From the NCBI RefSeq assembly GCF_027409185.1, contig NC_084467.1:79864501-79928500 (forward strand): DNA of 64,000 bases, read 5' to 3'. This document shows, one piece after another, positions 1-12,804 of the stretch. The stretch's first letter is position 1, and the number at the start of each line of letters is the position of its first letter. Position numbers and translations under genes: made by a program. Source of the DNA: Cynocephalus volans. Its lineage: Eukaryota > Chordata > Mammalia > Dermoptera > Cynocephalidae. Under the pieces are notes generated by a model. That model saw nothing but the letters and a program-made list of their open reading frames with translations. It had not been told where the DNA came from and did no database searches.

Positions 1-171
1 TGATTATTAAACACAAGGAATTTTGCTTTAAAAGGAAAAACAGAAATGGGTGTTAGCTGGAGAGAATAGTGGGGGCCAAAAGAGGTCTTTTGTTTTAAGA
101 TGGGAGAGAAAACATAGGTGTGGAGCACTGGTTTAACTGGGGCTGGGATTTTGCCAAGGGAGCATGCAAAA

Positions 172-228
172 TGAGAGAGAGAGAGACAGAGACAGAGAGA
201 GAGAGAGACAGAGAGACAGAGAGAGATA
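172..228. repeat. (GA)n microsatellite
   Basis: GAGA-rich run interrupted by GACA units. It sits in an otherwise unassigned purine-rich stretch (1-590) that may be an old repeat. Confidence 0.8.
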
Positions 229-589
229 AGAGATGGATGATTACAAGAGAGTGATCTTGATGAAAGGCTGATAAATATATTTAGGTAAAGGAATAATGGC
301 GAACATTGGAGTGGGGAGGAGTTGCAGTGGCTGAGTCAGTGAAAAGGTGGTAAGAGCAATGGATTGTAAGCCCTGGTGGGGTTGAAGAATTACTGGAGTA
401 AGGGTATAAGACAGAATAAAATTGGAAGGAAAGGAAGTGGTAATTCAGAAAGTAGGAATATTGAAACTGAGAAAAAAAAAAGTGGGGCTGCAGTTATGTA
501 TAGAGACAAGGTTTAGAGCATGATCATCAGAGTAAGAGGCCAAGGTAGGGTAAAGGATAAGTTTGTTAGAGAGATCTTATCATCTTACA

Positions 590-860
590 TTTCTTACAGT
601 GGCACAGAGGCCCCGTATGACCAGCCCTACATTACTTCTCTGACTTTATCTCCTACTTTTCCCCCTGCTTTTCTCTAGCCACAAGGCCTTCTTGCTGTCC
701 CTTTAGCACACCAAGCATGTTCCTGCTTCAGTCTTTGTACTTGTCCTTTCCTCAGCCCATAACACTTTTTCTCAAGATAATTACACAGCTAACTCCCCTA
801 CCTCCTTTGGCAATTTGATGCAATGTCACTTTCTCATGGGACTATATGAAATTCTCAAGA
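590..860 (+). repeat. L2-like LINE fragment
   Basis: Pyrimidine-rich sequence with the usual L2 3'-region vocabulary, such as ccttcttgctgtccctt and tgcaatgtcactttctca. Recognised by resemblance only. The flanks 1-590 and 870-2850 are not assigned. Confidence 0.5.
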
Positions 861-2847
861 TTTAGGACAGGGGTAGTGATGTAGAGAGTGAACAGGAGTT
901 CAAGGCCTTGGCATACTGGAGAATTGTTAGATAACTGCAACAAGGAGTAGTGAGTGGAATAAGCTGAAAACATGAGCTTCAAAATTGAGGATTTTTAGAG
1001 AAGAGGGAGGGAGAAGAATCTAGAATAATGAATAACAAATAGAACCAGACTTTTCTTCCCTCTCATGAGAATAAAATAAAATTTACTACTGTGCCAGCAT
1101 TACCATTTAGACCCCTTTGGTTTTAGCAGTTACTATGTGGGAAGTGATTTCCTTTCAAATTGTGTGGGCCCAATACCACACAGCAGGCTATACACTCCAC
1201 TAGAGTTCCCAATCATCAATCCAAACAGCCACATTAGCTTCAGTCTTATGGAAAAGGGCATTTGCCTGCTGTGTCAGAAGAGGAAATACAACAGTACCAG
1301 ATGTCTAACAGAGAAAATGAATCCTTTAAGTTATATATGACAGAATATAAGTTTTTTTCATCTTCCCAGTAAATGGCCTTAAGTTCTCATTGTATTGGTC
1401 TTCTGGGTGAGGTCTCCTGAAGCTATGATCTGTCATCCACAGAACTCCCAAAAGGCTTGAATATATTATATAAAATAGTACGGTCTGGAAAAACCATGTT
1501 CACATAATATCTTTAACCTTCAGTAGGGAAGGTTTCAGTTCTGAAATAGCACCATAACAGATATTTTAAATTAGCAGTTTGGTCACCTTAAGCAAAAAGA
1601 AATGAATAGCAGTAAATGTCACCTTCTAAAAAAAAACAAAAAACAAGCAAGAGTAGAATACAAAACTTAAATGACAGGGTAAAAAATTTACTCCTTTTAA
1701 TTACTTTGTTTCAGGTTAATTTCTAAAAAAATTCTCATTCCTTATCTATTTCTAATGCATCTTCCTGAAATATGTATATCTAGTGACTGCAGACAGTAGA
1801 AAGTACTGTTCTGATACACTAAAGAACTGTCACTAAGTTATATGCAGGAAAAAAAAAAATAGAGGATTTGAGGCAGCTAAAAAGAATACTGCTTTGAAGC
1901 ATAACTATCATGTCATAACATGATTTTGTAATGGTTTCGCGAAAAAAGACTGTATTGCAGGATCCTCTAATCCCTAAAAATTGACATAAAGAAAAATTTA
2001 AACAGTCTATAAGTGTTAGGAAAGAAAAAAAGATTGGAGCCTACTCTTTTAAGTTCCAGGCTGGGATGATTGGAAAAAAGCACCCATTTAGGCATGCCTG
2101 GTAAAGTTCCTAAACTCTAAGGATAAACATAAAATCTCATAAATATCCTGGCAGAAAGAACAAGTTACTTATGGGAAAAACGTCACACTGGCAATGAAAC
2201 AGCCAGTCTATGCACCCTGAGACAAACAGCACCTATGCACCCTAAGAGAAAAGGACTGTGTCCAAGGATCCTTTACCTCATTCACCTTTCAGGATAAAAG
2301 TAAAACAGCAAACTAGAAAAGAGACCTTAAGATGAAATAAGAGAAAAGGAAACACTGGTTAGCCATGTAAAATTAAATTTAAATAGAAAATAATAGATTT
2401 TTCAGGATTATGAAATAAGTACTCAAAACTTTTAAAACAGAAGGGTAGCAAAATGATTGTAAAGACCTCACTGTCAGAGAGCAGTGAAAGAGGTAAATAT
2501 AATCTTTGGTTTTTGGGGTATAGAATTTTATATATATGATATATAGTTTATATACATATATACAACAGGTGGGAAGCACTCTGAAGGTTGGGGAGCTTTT
2601 AGTTCAGACAGTGCAGAGGCATGGTATTGCTCTACAGTACAAAAAAAGAAACAGAATCTCCATTTCTAGAAGATTCAATATTGGTATGTTGTAGTCTTTC
2701 CCTGCAATCACCAGAAACAGGCAGAATTAATAGAACATTTGTAGAAAGGCTAACAAGGAATCTAAAACATAAGATGAGCAAACAAGGAAGAACCACCAGA
2801 TACAAGGGGACTTCAAGACATCTGTGTAAAAATGAAATTAAAGGATA

Positions 2848-2925
2848 GAAGTAAAAAATATAAACTTTATCTCTCAACATAAGCTCCATCGAGTTCAAGA
2901 CACTTTTGGACACTGCCAACAAGTA
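2848..2925. repeat. Possible mariner-type transposon fragment
   Basis: The segment around aaactttatctctcaacataagctccatcgag resembles mammalian mariner transposon sequence as I remember it. It is short and without visible terminal repeats. Confidence 0.35.
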
Positions 2926-3099
2926 ACCACAGAAAAAAAATCAACAAATTCCCAAAAGGTAGAAATTGGTTAAAAAGGAAATCAAAGTTGAAATGCAATG
3001 CAATAAATAAGTGACGATAATAGTTGCAATATATCTAAAACTGTGGGATATGGTCAAATTGACACGTGTAAAAACATGTAGCCTTACACGTGCTTACTA

Positions 3100-3554
3100 G
3101 AAAAACAGAAAGACTGGAATAAACTTTTAAGTTCTGGACAGTAGAAGAGTTAGTTAATGAATAAAATACCAAGAGGAGGTTCTTGGTTAATGAATAAAAC
3201 AACAAGAGCAGGTTCTTAGAAAAACTAACATAAAAATAGAAAAAAACCCTGGGTAAGTTTAATGAAGGAAAAAAAGATAGAAGTAAACATTAGTGAGAAA
3301 ACAATGACAGATATGAAGATTAAATAACTTGTAAGTAAATACTATCTAGAAATTATACCAAAATTTTGGAAGATCTAGAATAAATAAATACTCTTCTAGG
3401 AAAATATAACTAAAATTGGCTCAAAAAAGAGGGAAAAACCCTTTGATTATAGAAGAAATAGTAAAAGTATACGAAAGATCTATCTCACAAAGGGTAACAG
3501 CCTCAGATGAGTTTATGGATAAGTACTATCAAATCCTTAAGAAAGTAATTGCTA
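3100..3554 (+). repeat. Old L1 ORF2 fragment, left part
   Basis: Conceptual translation around 3360-3550 matches the L1 ORF2 region just upstream of the reverse transcriptase (a DEFMDKYY-like stretch), with many stops. It is interrupted at 3555 by a later L1 insertion and the MaLR LTR, and resumes at 4767. Confidence 0.65.
3539..3554 (+). repeat. Target-site duplication, left copy (16 bp)
   Basis: aagaaagtaattgcta, identical to 4350-4365. It is preceded by TT, fitting an L1 endonuclease TT/AAGA-type cut. Confidence 0.85.
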
Positions 3555-3626
3555 AACAAGTCAGGCACAGAAAGAGAAATACCACATGTTCTCACTTATT
3601 GGTAGGAGCTAAAAATTAATATATAA

Positions 3627-3687
<61 letters not shown>

Positions 3688-4349
3688 AAAAAACTGGGGG
3701 GGGGGTGAAGAAGATATAACAACCACAATTACTTGAAGTTGATATGACAAGCAAACAGAAAGGACATTGTTGAGGGGGAGGGAGGGAGGTTTTGGTGATA
3801 GGGAGCAATAATCAGCCACAATGTATATCGACAAAATAAAATTAAAAAATAAAAAAAATAAAATAAAAAAATAAATAAAAGCAGACTTCTGTGTCAAAAA
3901 AAAAAAAAAAAAAAAAAAGAGGACTGGCATCATAAAAAGTGTGTCTTCTGACCACAGCAGAGTTTAATTAAAAATTAATAGAAGAAAAGTTGGGAAATCC
4001 ACAACTACCTGGAAATTAAACAATGCACTTCTAAATATTCCATGTGTGGAAGAAGAAATCGCAAAGACAGTTAGAAAGTATTTTGAGCTGAATGAAATGA
4101 AAACTGCATATCAAAAGGAATGGGATGCAGCTAAGACAGTGCTTAAAGGAAAATGTATACCCTTGATGCCTTCTATATTAGAATAGAAGGGCTAAACTCA
4201 ATCAACAAGGCTTCAACTTTAAGAAAGTAGAAAAAGGACAGCAAACTAAACCCAAACCAAGCAAAAGAAAGAAAATAATAAAGATAAGGGTGGAAATCAC
4301 TGAAATGAAAATAGAAAAAATAAATAGATAATGCCAACTGAAAAAAAAA
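3555..4349 (+). mobile_element. 5'-truncated L1 with apparent 3' transduced segment
   Basis: Flanked by an identical 16-bp duplication. It begins with the L1 ORF2 tail and 3' UTR (3555-3890): an AC repeat at 3630-3674, a poly-A and poly-G stretch, and GGGAGGGAGG. An A-rich tail follows, then a 15-base unique piece at about 3882-3896 and a roughly 23-base poly-A to 3919. A 420-bp stretch of older L1 ORF2 sequence (3920-4340) with a final A-run comes last, at the duplication. L1 body, A-tail, foreign sequence, A-tail and TSD is the layout expected of 3' transduction. The carried piece encodes the WKLNN-type ORF2 segment that normally lies upstream of the flanking old-L1 segment, so it is not collinear with the host copy. 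Confidence 0.7.
3630..3674. repeat. (AC)n microsatellite in the L1 3' UTR
   Basis: About 22 CA units directly followed by an A-run and a G-run. Shorter versions of this junction occur in the minus-strand L1 at 63850-63890. Confidence 0.9.
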
Positions 4350-4360
4350 AAGAAAGTAAT

Positions 4361-4766
4361 TGCTACAGGTCAAATGTGTCCCCCAAAAGTTCCTGTGTAA
4401 GAGGCTTGATCTCCTCTGCAACAGTGGGAAATCCAATTACAATATTTGCAAGGTGGGGCCTTTAAGAGGTGGTTAGATTGTGAGGACTGTGCCCTCATGA
4501 ATGGACTGACTCATTCCTGTAGTAACTGGTGTGGTTCTGATGGCTTTATAAGGAGAGTAAGTGAGAAGGTCAGCTCTTACTCTTGTGATTCTTGCCATGT
4601 GATACCCTGTGCTATTGTAGAGAGCCACCATCAAGAAGGCCCTCACTAGATATGCCCCTCGAACTGTGGATTTCCCAGCCTCCAAAACTGTAAAAAATAA
4701 ATTTAATTTCTTTATAAATTATACAGTTTCAGGTATTGTTATAAGCAACAAAAACGGACTAATACA
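4361..4766 (+). mobile_element. Solo MaLR-type LTR
   Basis: Begins TGCTACAGG and ends GACTAATACA, with the internal features of MLT/MST-type LTRs: tgtcccccaaaag, a TTTATAAGG TATA-like block, a gcctccaaaactgt stretch and an AATAAATTTAATTTC-type poly-A region. Flanked by an imperfect 5-bp duplication (gtaat at 4356-4360, gcaat at 4767-4771). It split the old L1 before the transducing L1 landed. Confidence 0.85.
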
Positions 4767-5830
4767 GCAATATTGTCCATGTTATGAAAAATATTTCAGA
4801 GCACAGACAGATTTAAACTTCTCAACTCATTTTATGAGGCTAGCACAACTTAGATACAAAATCCACACAAATAAAGCAGAAGAAAAGTAAAGGCCAATAT
4901 AATACACAAACATGAAAAAATTCCTCAATGAAATAGAAGCAAATCAAGCTTACAGTATTAATCAATACATATTCACTAAGGCGAAATTTAAAGACGGTTC
5001 AATGTTTAAAAGCCTATTAATGTATTTCATTAACATCAACAGATTAAAGAAAAAAAATCAAATGACAATCTCAACAAAGGCTGAAGAAACATTTTCTAAA
5101 ACTGATACTCCATTTTGTATTTAAAATGGAAAACACAAAAACTCTTATTCAACATGAAATAAACTTTTTCCAATTCAAAAAACTGTCTACAAGAAACTTC
5201 CAGAAAAACTATATTTAATGACAAAACAGAAATGTTCCTATTATAATCAGGAGCAAGAGAGGGATGCCAGCTATCGCCACTAATATTGCACCGGAGATCC
5301 TTGATGATGTAAGAACACAAGAAAAATATACTGGAAAGCAAGAGATGTCATAATTTTCAGATGATATAATTTGCTACTTAGCAATTTTAAGAGAACTGAC
5401 TAGAAAAATATTGAATAAGATAGTTTAGCAAGGTGAGAAACTATAAATAGGAATGGCACACAGAGAATTAGTATTTTCTTTTATACCGGCAATACTGAAT
5501 TAGACAATTCTGGAAAAAACCCATTTACAACAGCAACAAAAACTAAAATATACAGAAATAAATTTTAAAATAAATGTCCAATTCTCTATAAAGAAAACAA
5601 TAAGACTTTCCTGTATGATGTAAAAGATGAAGCTAAACAGAAAAACATACCATGTTCCTAAAAGGGAAGACTATTATTTTCCCATTTTCCACAAATTATA
5701 GTGCAGTTCTAAATAAAATCTCAGGGTGTTCCAAAGGTATTTGACAAACTAATTCTAAAATACATGTGGAAGAGAAAAATGCTCAAGAACAGCCAAAGTT
5801 TATTTTTAAGAAGAAAAACAGGGAAAAAGG
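4767..5830 (+). repeat. Old L1 ORF2 fragment, right part
   Basis: Resumes the L1 ORF2 reverse-transcriptase region after the LTR, with a FYEAS-like motif near 4840 and an SDDI-like active-site region near 5355-5370. Frameshifts and stops occur throughout, so it is non-functional. Confidence 0.75.
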
Positions 5831-5859
5831 ATTCTGTACTCCATTTACATTTGCTTTAA

Positions 5860-5985
5860 AATAGCTCATTCATTGAATTGTTCGGTAAATATTCCACTGG
5901 ATGCATATTATATATCAGAACTCTTCTAAGAAAACAGAAGTGAACAAAACATAAAATCCCCACTCTTAGAAATCCTATATAAAGA
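5860..5985 (+). repeat. Ancient interspersed repeat fragment
   Basis: Contains the familiar tcattcattgaattgttcggtaaat...gaacaaaac...aaaatccc pattern of a common old mammalian repeat. A related stretch lies at 36715-36830. The family is not certain. 5990-6390 is unassigned. Confidence 0.4.
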
Positions 5986-6399
5986 TTTCTTAAAATGCTA
6001 AATTAAAAAAAAAAAACTTCATACAAGCATCAAAGAACTAATAAAATAGTGAAGAATTAATGAATCAAAAATCTAAGAGAAGAAAAGAAACCCAGTGAGG
6101 CCATCCTGTAATGAAATCTTTTATTTATGCCCTGAGGACATGTCCTAACTGGAAGAAATAGCTATCAAACTAAGTTGCACTTTTGATGGCTTCATGGGAT
6201 GAGAAGAATAAAACTATACTCACAGGGTAAAAGGTGAACCAGATGTAAATCAGCCTTCCTATGATCTAGTTCTTATAGCCTGACTTTAGGTCATCTGAGT
6301 AGGCCAGGTAAATTCCAAACTTGAACTTGGATTAAAGTGTTCTAAACTAGTAGCACCCCTAGATACCTGGCAGAAGTAAACAAAAATCCTATGGGGGAA

Positions 6400-8385
6400 G
6401 ATATTATCTGGGGCTCAAAATAGTTCTATAGTAGTTTTCAAATATAATATCCAGCATATAGTCAAACATATGGACACACAAGAAAACAAGACGCTATAAA
6501 CAAGAAGCAGAAGAAGCAACCATAGAATCAGAGCCCACAATTATTTAGATTCCGGAATTATCGGATATAGAATAAAAAAACAACTATGTGGACCACATTA
6601 AAAGAAATAAAAGCCAAGCTAAGGTACTAGAAACAATAAAAAGTATATCTGAAAAAGAACCAATTGAAATTCTGCACCTTAATAATATAACCAAAATTAA
6701 GACATTAGTGGATGGATTTAACAGTAGCTGAGAAAATTAGTAAAGTGAAAGATAGGTCAAAAGAAACTAGAATGCAGTACTAAGAGACAGAGATGGAAAA
6801 CAGAGAAGAGAAGGTAGAAAACTAGAGAACACAATGAGAAGGATTTAACATATATTTAATTGAAGTCAGAACAAGAGAGAAAATGGGGCAAAAAAAATTG
6901 AGAGATCATGACTGGGAAATTTCCAGAATCCCAACAGAGATCCCAAATTTGAAGGGGAAAAAAAAAAAAAAAAAAAAAAAAAAATTCCCCACAGACATAA
7001 GACTTCAGAAAACTAAAGAGAAAGATAACTACCTTAAATATCTTAAAAATAGCCAGAAAATACAGAACAGCTTATTTTGAAATGAGCAACAGATGAACTT
7101 GTAAGAACAAGGCAGAAAATAGTGGAGTAATAGCTTCAACATGTGGGGTAAAAAATAACTTGTAGTTTAGAATTCTATACCCAGTGAAAACATCATTCAA
7201 GAATTTAAGGAATAGCTGGCTGGTTAGCTCAGTTGATTAGAGTGCAGTCTTGTAATAGTAAGATCATGGGTTCAGATCTTTGAACTGGCCAGCCGCCAAA
7301 AAAAAAAAAAAAAAAAAAAATTAAGGAAATAAAGGTGTCATCAGACAAACAAAAACCAAGCACATATGCTACGAATTGACCTTAAGAAATTTAAAAGGGT
7401 GAATCTGATCACATTAAAATTAAAAATTGTTCACTATAAAGCAAGTAAAAAAGTAAAGTGACAAAGCAGAAGTTATATGTAACACATATAACTTAAGGAT
7501 TAGTGAAATTCCTGAGTCAATATAAAAAAAACAACAACAGACACCCCAACAGAAAAAAATGCGCAAACAATTTGTAATGGCATTTCTCAAAAGAGGAAAA
7601 CTCAAGTGGCCAATAAACATAAGAAACCATAATCAACCTCATAGTAATCAGAAAAATGTAAATTAAATTCACAGTACAATAGCCACTAACAAGCAAAAAT
7701 TTGCAAAAAGTCTAGTATTAGTGAGGATACAGAACAAGAACTCATACACATGCCTTGTGGGAGGATAAACATGTACAATTATTTTGGAAAACAGTTTGAT
7801 TTTATCTAAGAAGCATATACTCTATGCCCAAAATTCCACTCATTGGCATGTACCCTAGAGAAACTTGCAGACGTTTATCAGGAGCCACACAAGAAAGTTC
7901 ATAGCTCCACAGCTCTTAAAAGCCATAAACTGAAAATAACCAAATGTCTACCAAAAATAAAAAATTAGTAATTAAATGGTGGAATATCTATACGAGTATA
8001 ATGCAATAATATACAACAATGAAAATAAAAAAACTACAGCTATATACAAAAGATACGAATTTCAAAGATAACATTAAGCAAAAGCAGCAAGTCATAAAAG
8101 AATACATGTGGTATAATTCCATTTCTATAAAATACAAAAACAGGCAAAATTATATGCATTCCTACTATAAGCATTCTTAGGAGGTCAAACTGTTAAGAAT
8201 AGCAAACAAATGATTATTAGAAAAGTAGGACTAATGGTAACTGGAGGAAGAGGGTGAGCTGGCAATGTTCTACATCTCATCTTTGCAGTAGTTAAAATAC
8301 TTCTTTAAACGGGAACATGTTTATGTACTTTATCTCACAATAAAACAAGTTTGGCAAGAGGCAATTTGTGCATACTTTTAAAATT
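6400..8385 (+). repeat. HAL1/L1M-type LINE, split by a SINE
   Basis: 6400-7204 resembles HAL1/L1 ORF1 sequence (attctatacccagtgaaaa near 7170). 7329-8385 resembles the L1M ORF2 end and 3' UTR (ggaatatctatacgag, ctcacaataaaacaag). Heavily decayed, with poly-A expansions at 6958-6984. A tRNA-derived SINE sits at 7213-7320. Confidence 0.65.
7213..7320 (+). mobile_element. tRNA-Ile-derived SINE, CYN-like monomer
   Basis: Single tRNA-like unit with A box (tggttagctcagttgatta) and B box (gggttcagatc), a 3' ggccagccgcc end and a poly-A tail. Flanked by ttaaggaa at 7205-7212 and 7321-7328. Resembles colugo CYN SINEs. Confidence 0.8.
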
Positions 8386-8389
8386 ATGA

Positions 8390-9500
8390 GTATTTATAAT
8401 ATTTAAGAATATCTGGCCTATTAGACTAACAGGTCAGCCTTATATATCCAATTTAAAATGTGTAAATAAGTAATCAACTTCGACTTGTGATTTTAAAGTA
8501 GAAATCTTACTAAGTTATATGAGGCATTGAAATATTCAAGAGAATTCAAGGTTTTACATATTTATTAAGAGTTTAATTTATTATATTTGTAAGATATTTA
8601 TACACTTGAAATGGTTTTAAATCAGGGAATTAGGGTTCTTGAAACAGAAACTGAATATATTGAATTTATAAATACAGTTTAAAATATTTTTTAAAGTTTA
8701 ATTAAGTTGTAAATGGGACTAAACATTATCTAAATGCTCCTAATTTAAAAGGATTTGCTGAAATTTGCTAAACTTAAATAGAAAAATAAAATTCCAGCTT
8801 GACCTCAAAAGCCTAAGAAAGAACTACTCTTTAGATTTATATCTTTAAGAAATCAAATAATTTTTAAGAGCAAACTTCTAAATAATTTTTTTCTAAATAA
8901 TCTTTTTCTACCAACTTGTTCAGATGATACAAAACAATTCACATTTAATACTGTATCTCTGTTCTCTGTGGGGCATAAAACCTATGCCAGAAGATTTTGA
9001 TGATTAATTTTAATTACAGTGGTCTAGGACTATATTCAAAAACATAAACCACTTAACAGTTGATATGGTGACATACATTACTTTCAAAGTAGTTATTCTT
9101 TACATTTGGGGGGGGGCAGGGGGTCACAGACCAATTGGAGTATAGAACAAGTGCTATGGAACACCCAGAAAAACACACATAGACACACACATGGTGTTAC
9201 TGTCACTATTATACTGACCAGAATCAATACAATAGTCAAAGATATCTTAAAAAGGCCCCAGGTTAACATTTATACTCCCTATTGTCTTGGTTGCCAATTA
9301 CGAAATCAGAACTGAAGTTATTTTAGACACATCATCTGGCAAAACATAGTTATGCATTATATTATTACATATAATTTTATTATTTTAAATCAGAAAGCTA
9401 ATGCCTTTGAGATCAAAGTTCACATAGCTTGTTTTCATTTGTCACTCAAAAATGAACAAGATGCTACTGTTTACCTAATAAATAAGCAAAGTTTTGTTTT
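8390..9500. other. Unassigned intergenic AT-rich DNA
   Basis: No gene or confident repeat. It contains a nine-base G-run near 9109 and a short CA-rich patch near 9173. Confidence 0.5.
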
Positions 9501-9504
9501 GTTT

Positions 9505-10060
9505 GAAAGAATATACTGGCAAGGATGAGAGGAACTAAAAGCCATTCTTATACATTACAGGTAGGAGTATACAGTTATACGACCTTACTGAATAACTTTA
9601 TATACGGAAAGTCATATATAAAGCCTCAACTGTGTCACCAATAATCCAACTCTTTGACTTACCAATTCTACTACTAGAAATTTATCTAAGGAAATAACTT
9701 TGGATATGCAAAATTTACTGCAAGAATGTTCATCAAAAGTATTCTTTATAATGTCAAAATCCTGGAGACAGTATAAAATGATCAACAATGGAGGAGTAAA
9801 TAATGTATGGCGTAACAGAACACTATGCAAGCATTTAAAATATACTTAAGAATATTTAGTGACATGAAAATGCTCATGGACCTACTGCTAATAGAATAAA
9901 AGTTTGATTTCTATGTGGCATGATCTCATGTTCTTTCAAAAAAAGGAAAAAATTCTATAAACATAAAACCAAGACTAGAGGGATACATAACAAATTTTTA
10001 ATGTAGGAGAATTCCATGTACTTTTTCTTCTTGTCTAAAATTTTAATAACAAGAAAAAAA
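9505..10060 (+). repeat. L1M/HAL1 3'-end fragment
   Basis: Shows the degraded L1 ORF2 tail pattern (actggcaaggatgagag, atgcaagcatttaaaatatac, ttgatttctatgtggcatga) and an A-rich end. No open frame remains. Confidence 0.55.
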
Positions 10061-10208
10061 ATCAATAGTTTATTAGATTATATGCACTCTTTGTTCATCT
10101 TGACTTCTGGCCTAATTTAAGAACCATGTAGTATAAGGTATCAATTCTATTATTTTATTTATTATTACCATTGTTTGCCTAGGCAATTGAAGGTATTCGA
10201 TAATTTGT

Positions 10209-10820
10209 CTTTTATTTTTGATTTTACATATTTATGGGGTATAGAGTTGACTGTTAGTTTCTGTGTACAGTATATGATCAAATAAATATTATTAGCATGT
10301 TCATCATTACAAATCGTAATTATTCTTTGTGTCCCTTAACCAATCACCCCTCCCCTTTTCCCACCTCTAGTAAGTATAGGCCTGTTCTCTCCTTCTGAAC
10401 GTTCAACATTTTACTGTGGTCTTTCTTTCTCTCTCTTTCTTAGCTCCCACTTATGAGTGAGCACGTGTGGTATTTCTCCTTCTGTGCCTGCCATATTTCA
10501 CTTAACATATTGCTGTGAATGGCAGAATTTCCTTCTTTTTTATGGCTGCGTATTCCATTGTGTATATATATCTTTTTCCTTATCCAGTCATCCATTGATG
10601 GATATTTAGGTTGGTTCCATATCTTGGCTATTGTAAATAGAGCTGTCATGTACATGAGAGTGCAGGTATCCCTTCGACATAATGATTTCCATTCCTTTGG
10701 GTATATACACAGAAGTGGGATTGCTGGATCAACATGGTAGTTCTATCTGTAGTTGTTTGAGAAACCTCCATACTGTCTTCCATAATGGCTGTACTAATTT
10801 ACATTCCTACAGTTTATTCA
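10209..10820 (-). mobile_element. 5'-truncated L1 3' end
   Basis: On the plus strand it reads from a degraded poly-T through the 3' UTR into the reverse complement of the ORF2 C-terminus (ccattgatggatatttagg, cataatggctgtactaat). Flanked by ataatttgt at 10200-10208 and 10821-10829. Older than the CA-repeat L1s. Confidence 0.85.
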
Positions 10821-10829
10821 ATAATTTGT

Positions 10830-12100
10830 GATAATCAAAAAAACCCAAGGCTGTACCTATTTCTAAAGGACTACAAATTAAAGATATGGGCTATTAATGA
10901 AAGATCTATAACTGAATTTGGCTGGCCCTCAAAATAAGAAAACAAGTTCCCACTGCTGGAATAGATATGATAGCTATTTTCCTTGGCAGGGATGAAAGAT
11001 GATTCTAGTCCATAATTTGAAACATCACTGAGGCTGATGGTTTTGTCACATCCAAGTGTTAATATAAATTACGTAGTACTCAAAGGTTAGTCTATAAAAT
11101 GCAGTATTCATTTAAAATTAACTTGGGAAAATAGGATACATTATAATAGTACATTCTGATTTTAACTACACTGAAATAATAAGAGAAAGAAATGTATAAA
11201 GCTGTTAAAAGTGGATGTCTTTGAGTGATGATACCACAGGTGATTCCCCCCACTTTTTACTTTTTAATTTTTTTGACATTTCTAAAATGAGATATACTAC
11301 ACTTTCTTAGTGAAGAAAAAAAACAAAGCTATCTTTTGGACTAATATGTTCTAACTGTACATACAGTCCCTGAGAAGTTACGTGTATGTCCTTAAGAAAA
11401 GTTTGTCTAGTAAATTACTAATGAAAAAACCATCATCTCCCTAACTCATAATTAAATAAGTGATATCTAAAATAGAGAAATGAGCTATGCCACAGTTCTA
11501 ATATATTCTAAAAAAGCATAGTTGAAGATACAACATATGAAGAGGTTAACTTTTTGTCTTGATGCTATTAAGTAAATCAACACTTCTGACTGGATTAAAA
11601 AAAAAGACCTAATGCTAAAGAAGCTCACATATCTCAGGCAATCATAAAAGAATTAAAAGAATATTAATCAGTAGTGAACAATAAATCAGGCCATAGCTTT
11701 TCATGAAACTATAATGTAACTCTGGACAATATTTTATAATTTTTTTCTAGTGGAAGCCAAATGAAAATATATCATTAACTTTCTTGTTGCCAAATAAAAG
11801 ATGAACTTTGAATCCTTCTGAAAGAATTCTTTAACTTCTGTAACCCAAACATTTTTACTATGAAAAATATTCTTTGTTTAATTTACTTTTCAGGAATCCC
11901 TCTAATTTACTGTCTCTAATTTGAATTATTCTATTTTGATGACTGAAATCTTTTTTACATCTAGAAAGAGAAATAATTGTTTTAAATATAGTTCAACATA
12001 TAAAAAGTTTAATGTAGGTTGGATTCTGAACTTGTGGTCAAACTAACTCATCAACTTGTACTCATACATCTTGACAGTTGGCTTGATAAGACAAAAATCA
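10830..12100. other. Unassigned intergenic DNA
   Basis: AT-rich, no recognisable gene or confident repeat. Confidence 0.5.
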
Positions 12101-12107
12101 TAAATTT

Positions 12108-12480
12108 CAAGAATTAGAGCTGGAAGGGGCTCTAGCAGTTGCCAGCCTTCCCACCAGGAACACTATGATATGATTTTTTTTTTCTTCTGTTTAAAAAAGT
12201 ATAAGTTCAAACACATATATAACTATCAATAAAACTTGCTCAATAAGAGAAAACCAATATGCACAGATGTGATACATTTTTGGTCAAAAGTAAAGAAATT
12301 TGATGCTTTAGTCAGTCTCATCATTATAGATAAATGCACAGTTTCTATCAGGCCTTTTGAAAAATTGAAAATAACTTAAAAGTACTTTTCCCTTATCTAG
12401 CACCCCAGGGAAAAGGAGACCCTTGGTTGGGAATGATCCATTTAGTCCAACCTCCTAATTTCACATATAAGATGGTTCTG
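12108..12480 (+). repeat. Ancient SINE-like fragment in two pieces
   Basis: agagctggaaggggctctagcag (12115) and ttagtccaacctcctaatttcaca (12443) are two adjoining parts of a familiar ancient mammalian CORE-SINE-like sequence, separated by about 250 bp of other DNA. Family uncertain. Confidence 0.35.
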
Positions 12481-12804
12481 GATCTAGAGGTTTAATTAAT
12501 CACAAAAAAGGGGAAAAATGACCTTTCTCACAGACAAAATATTGACCAATGCAGTGTTTCTAGAAAAAACTACATCCTGTGAACAAAGCAACCTGGTAAG
12601 TATAAACAATTTAAATCAAATGAAACACAACCTTCAGTACACTATTTCCAACAATTATAAAAATAAGAAATGCTTCAAATTATAGACATTATAATTTTCT
12701 TTAAGTATTTTTATTTAGAGATTTTTCTGGTAAGGAGATATACCATAGGAAAGCAATTTCACTGGCAGTGAGGTATGTATATACTCTACCAAAATACTCC
12801 TTAT

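Noticed and set aside
3616..3933. 105-codon minus-strand frame
   Set aside because: Made of reversed CA repeat, poly-A and L1 3' UTR, giving low-complexity peptide.
7213..7300. Possible tRNA gene
   Set aside because: A and B boxes are present, but it has a poly-A tail and target duplication and lacks a proper cloverleaf; it is a SINE.
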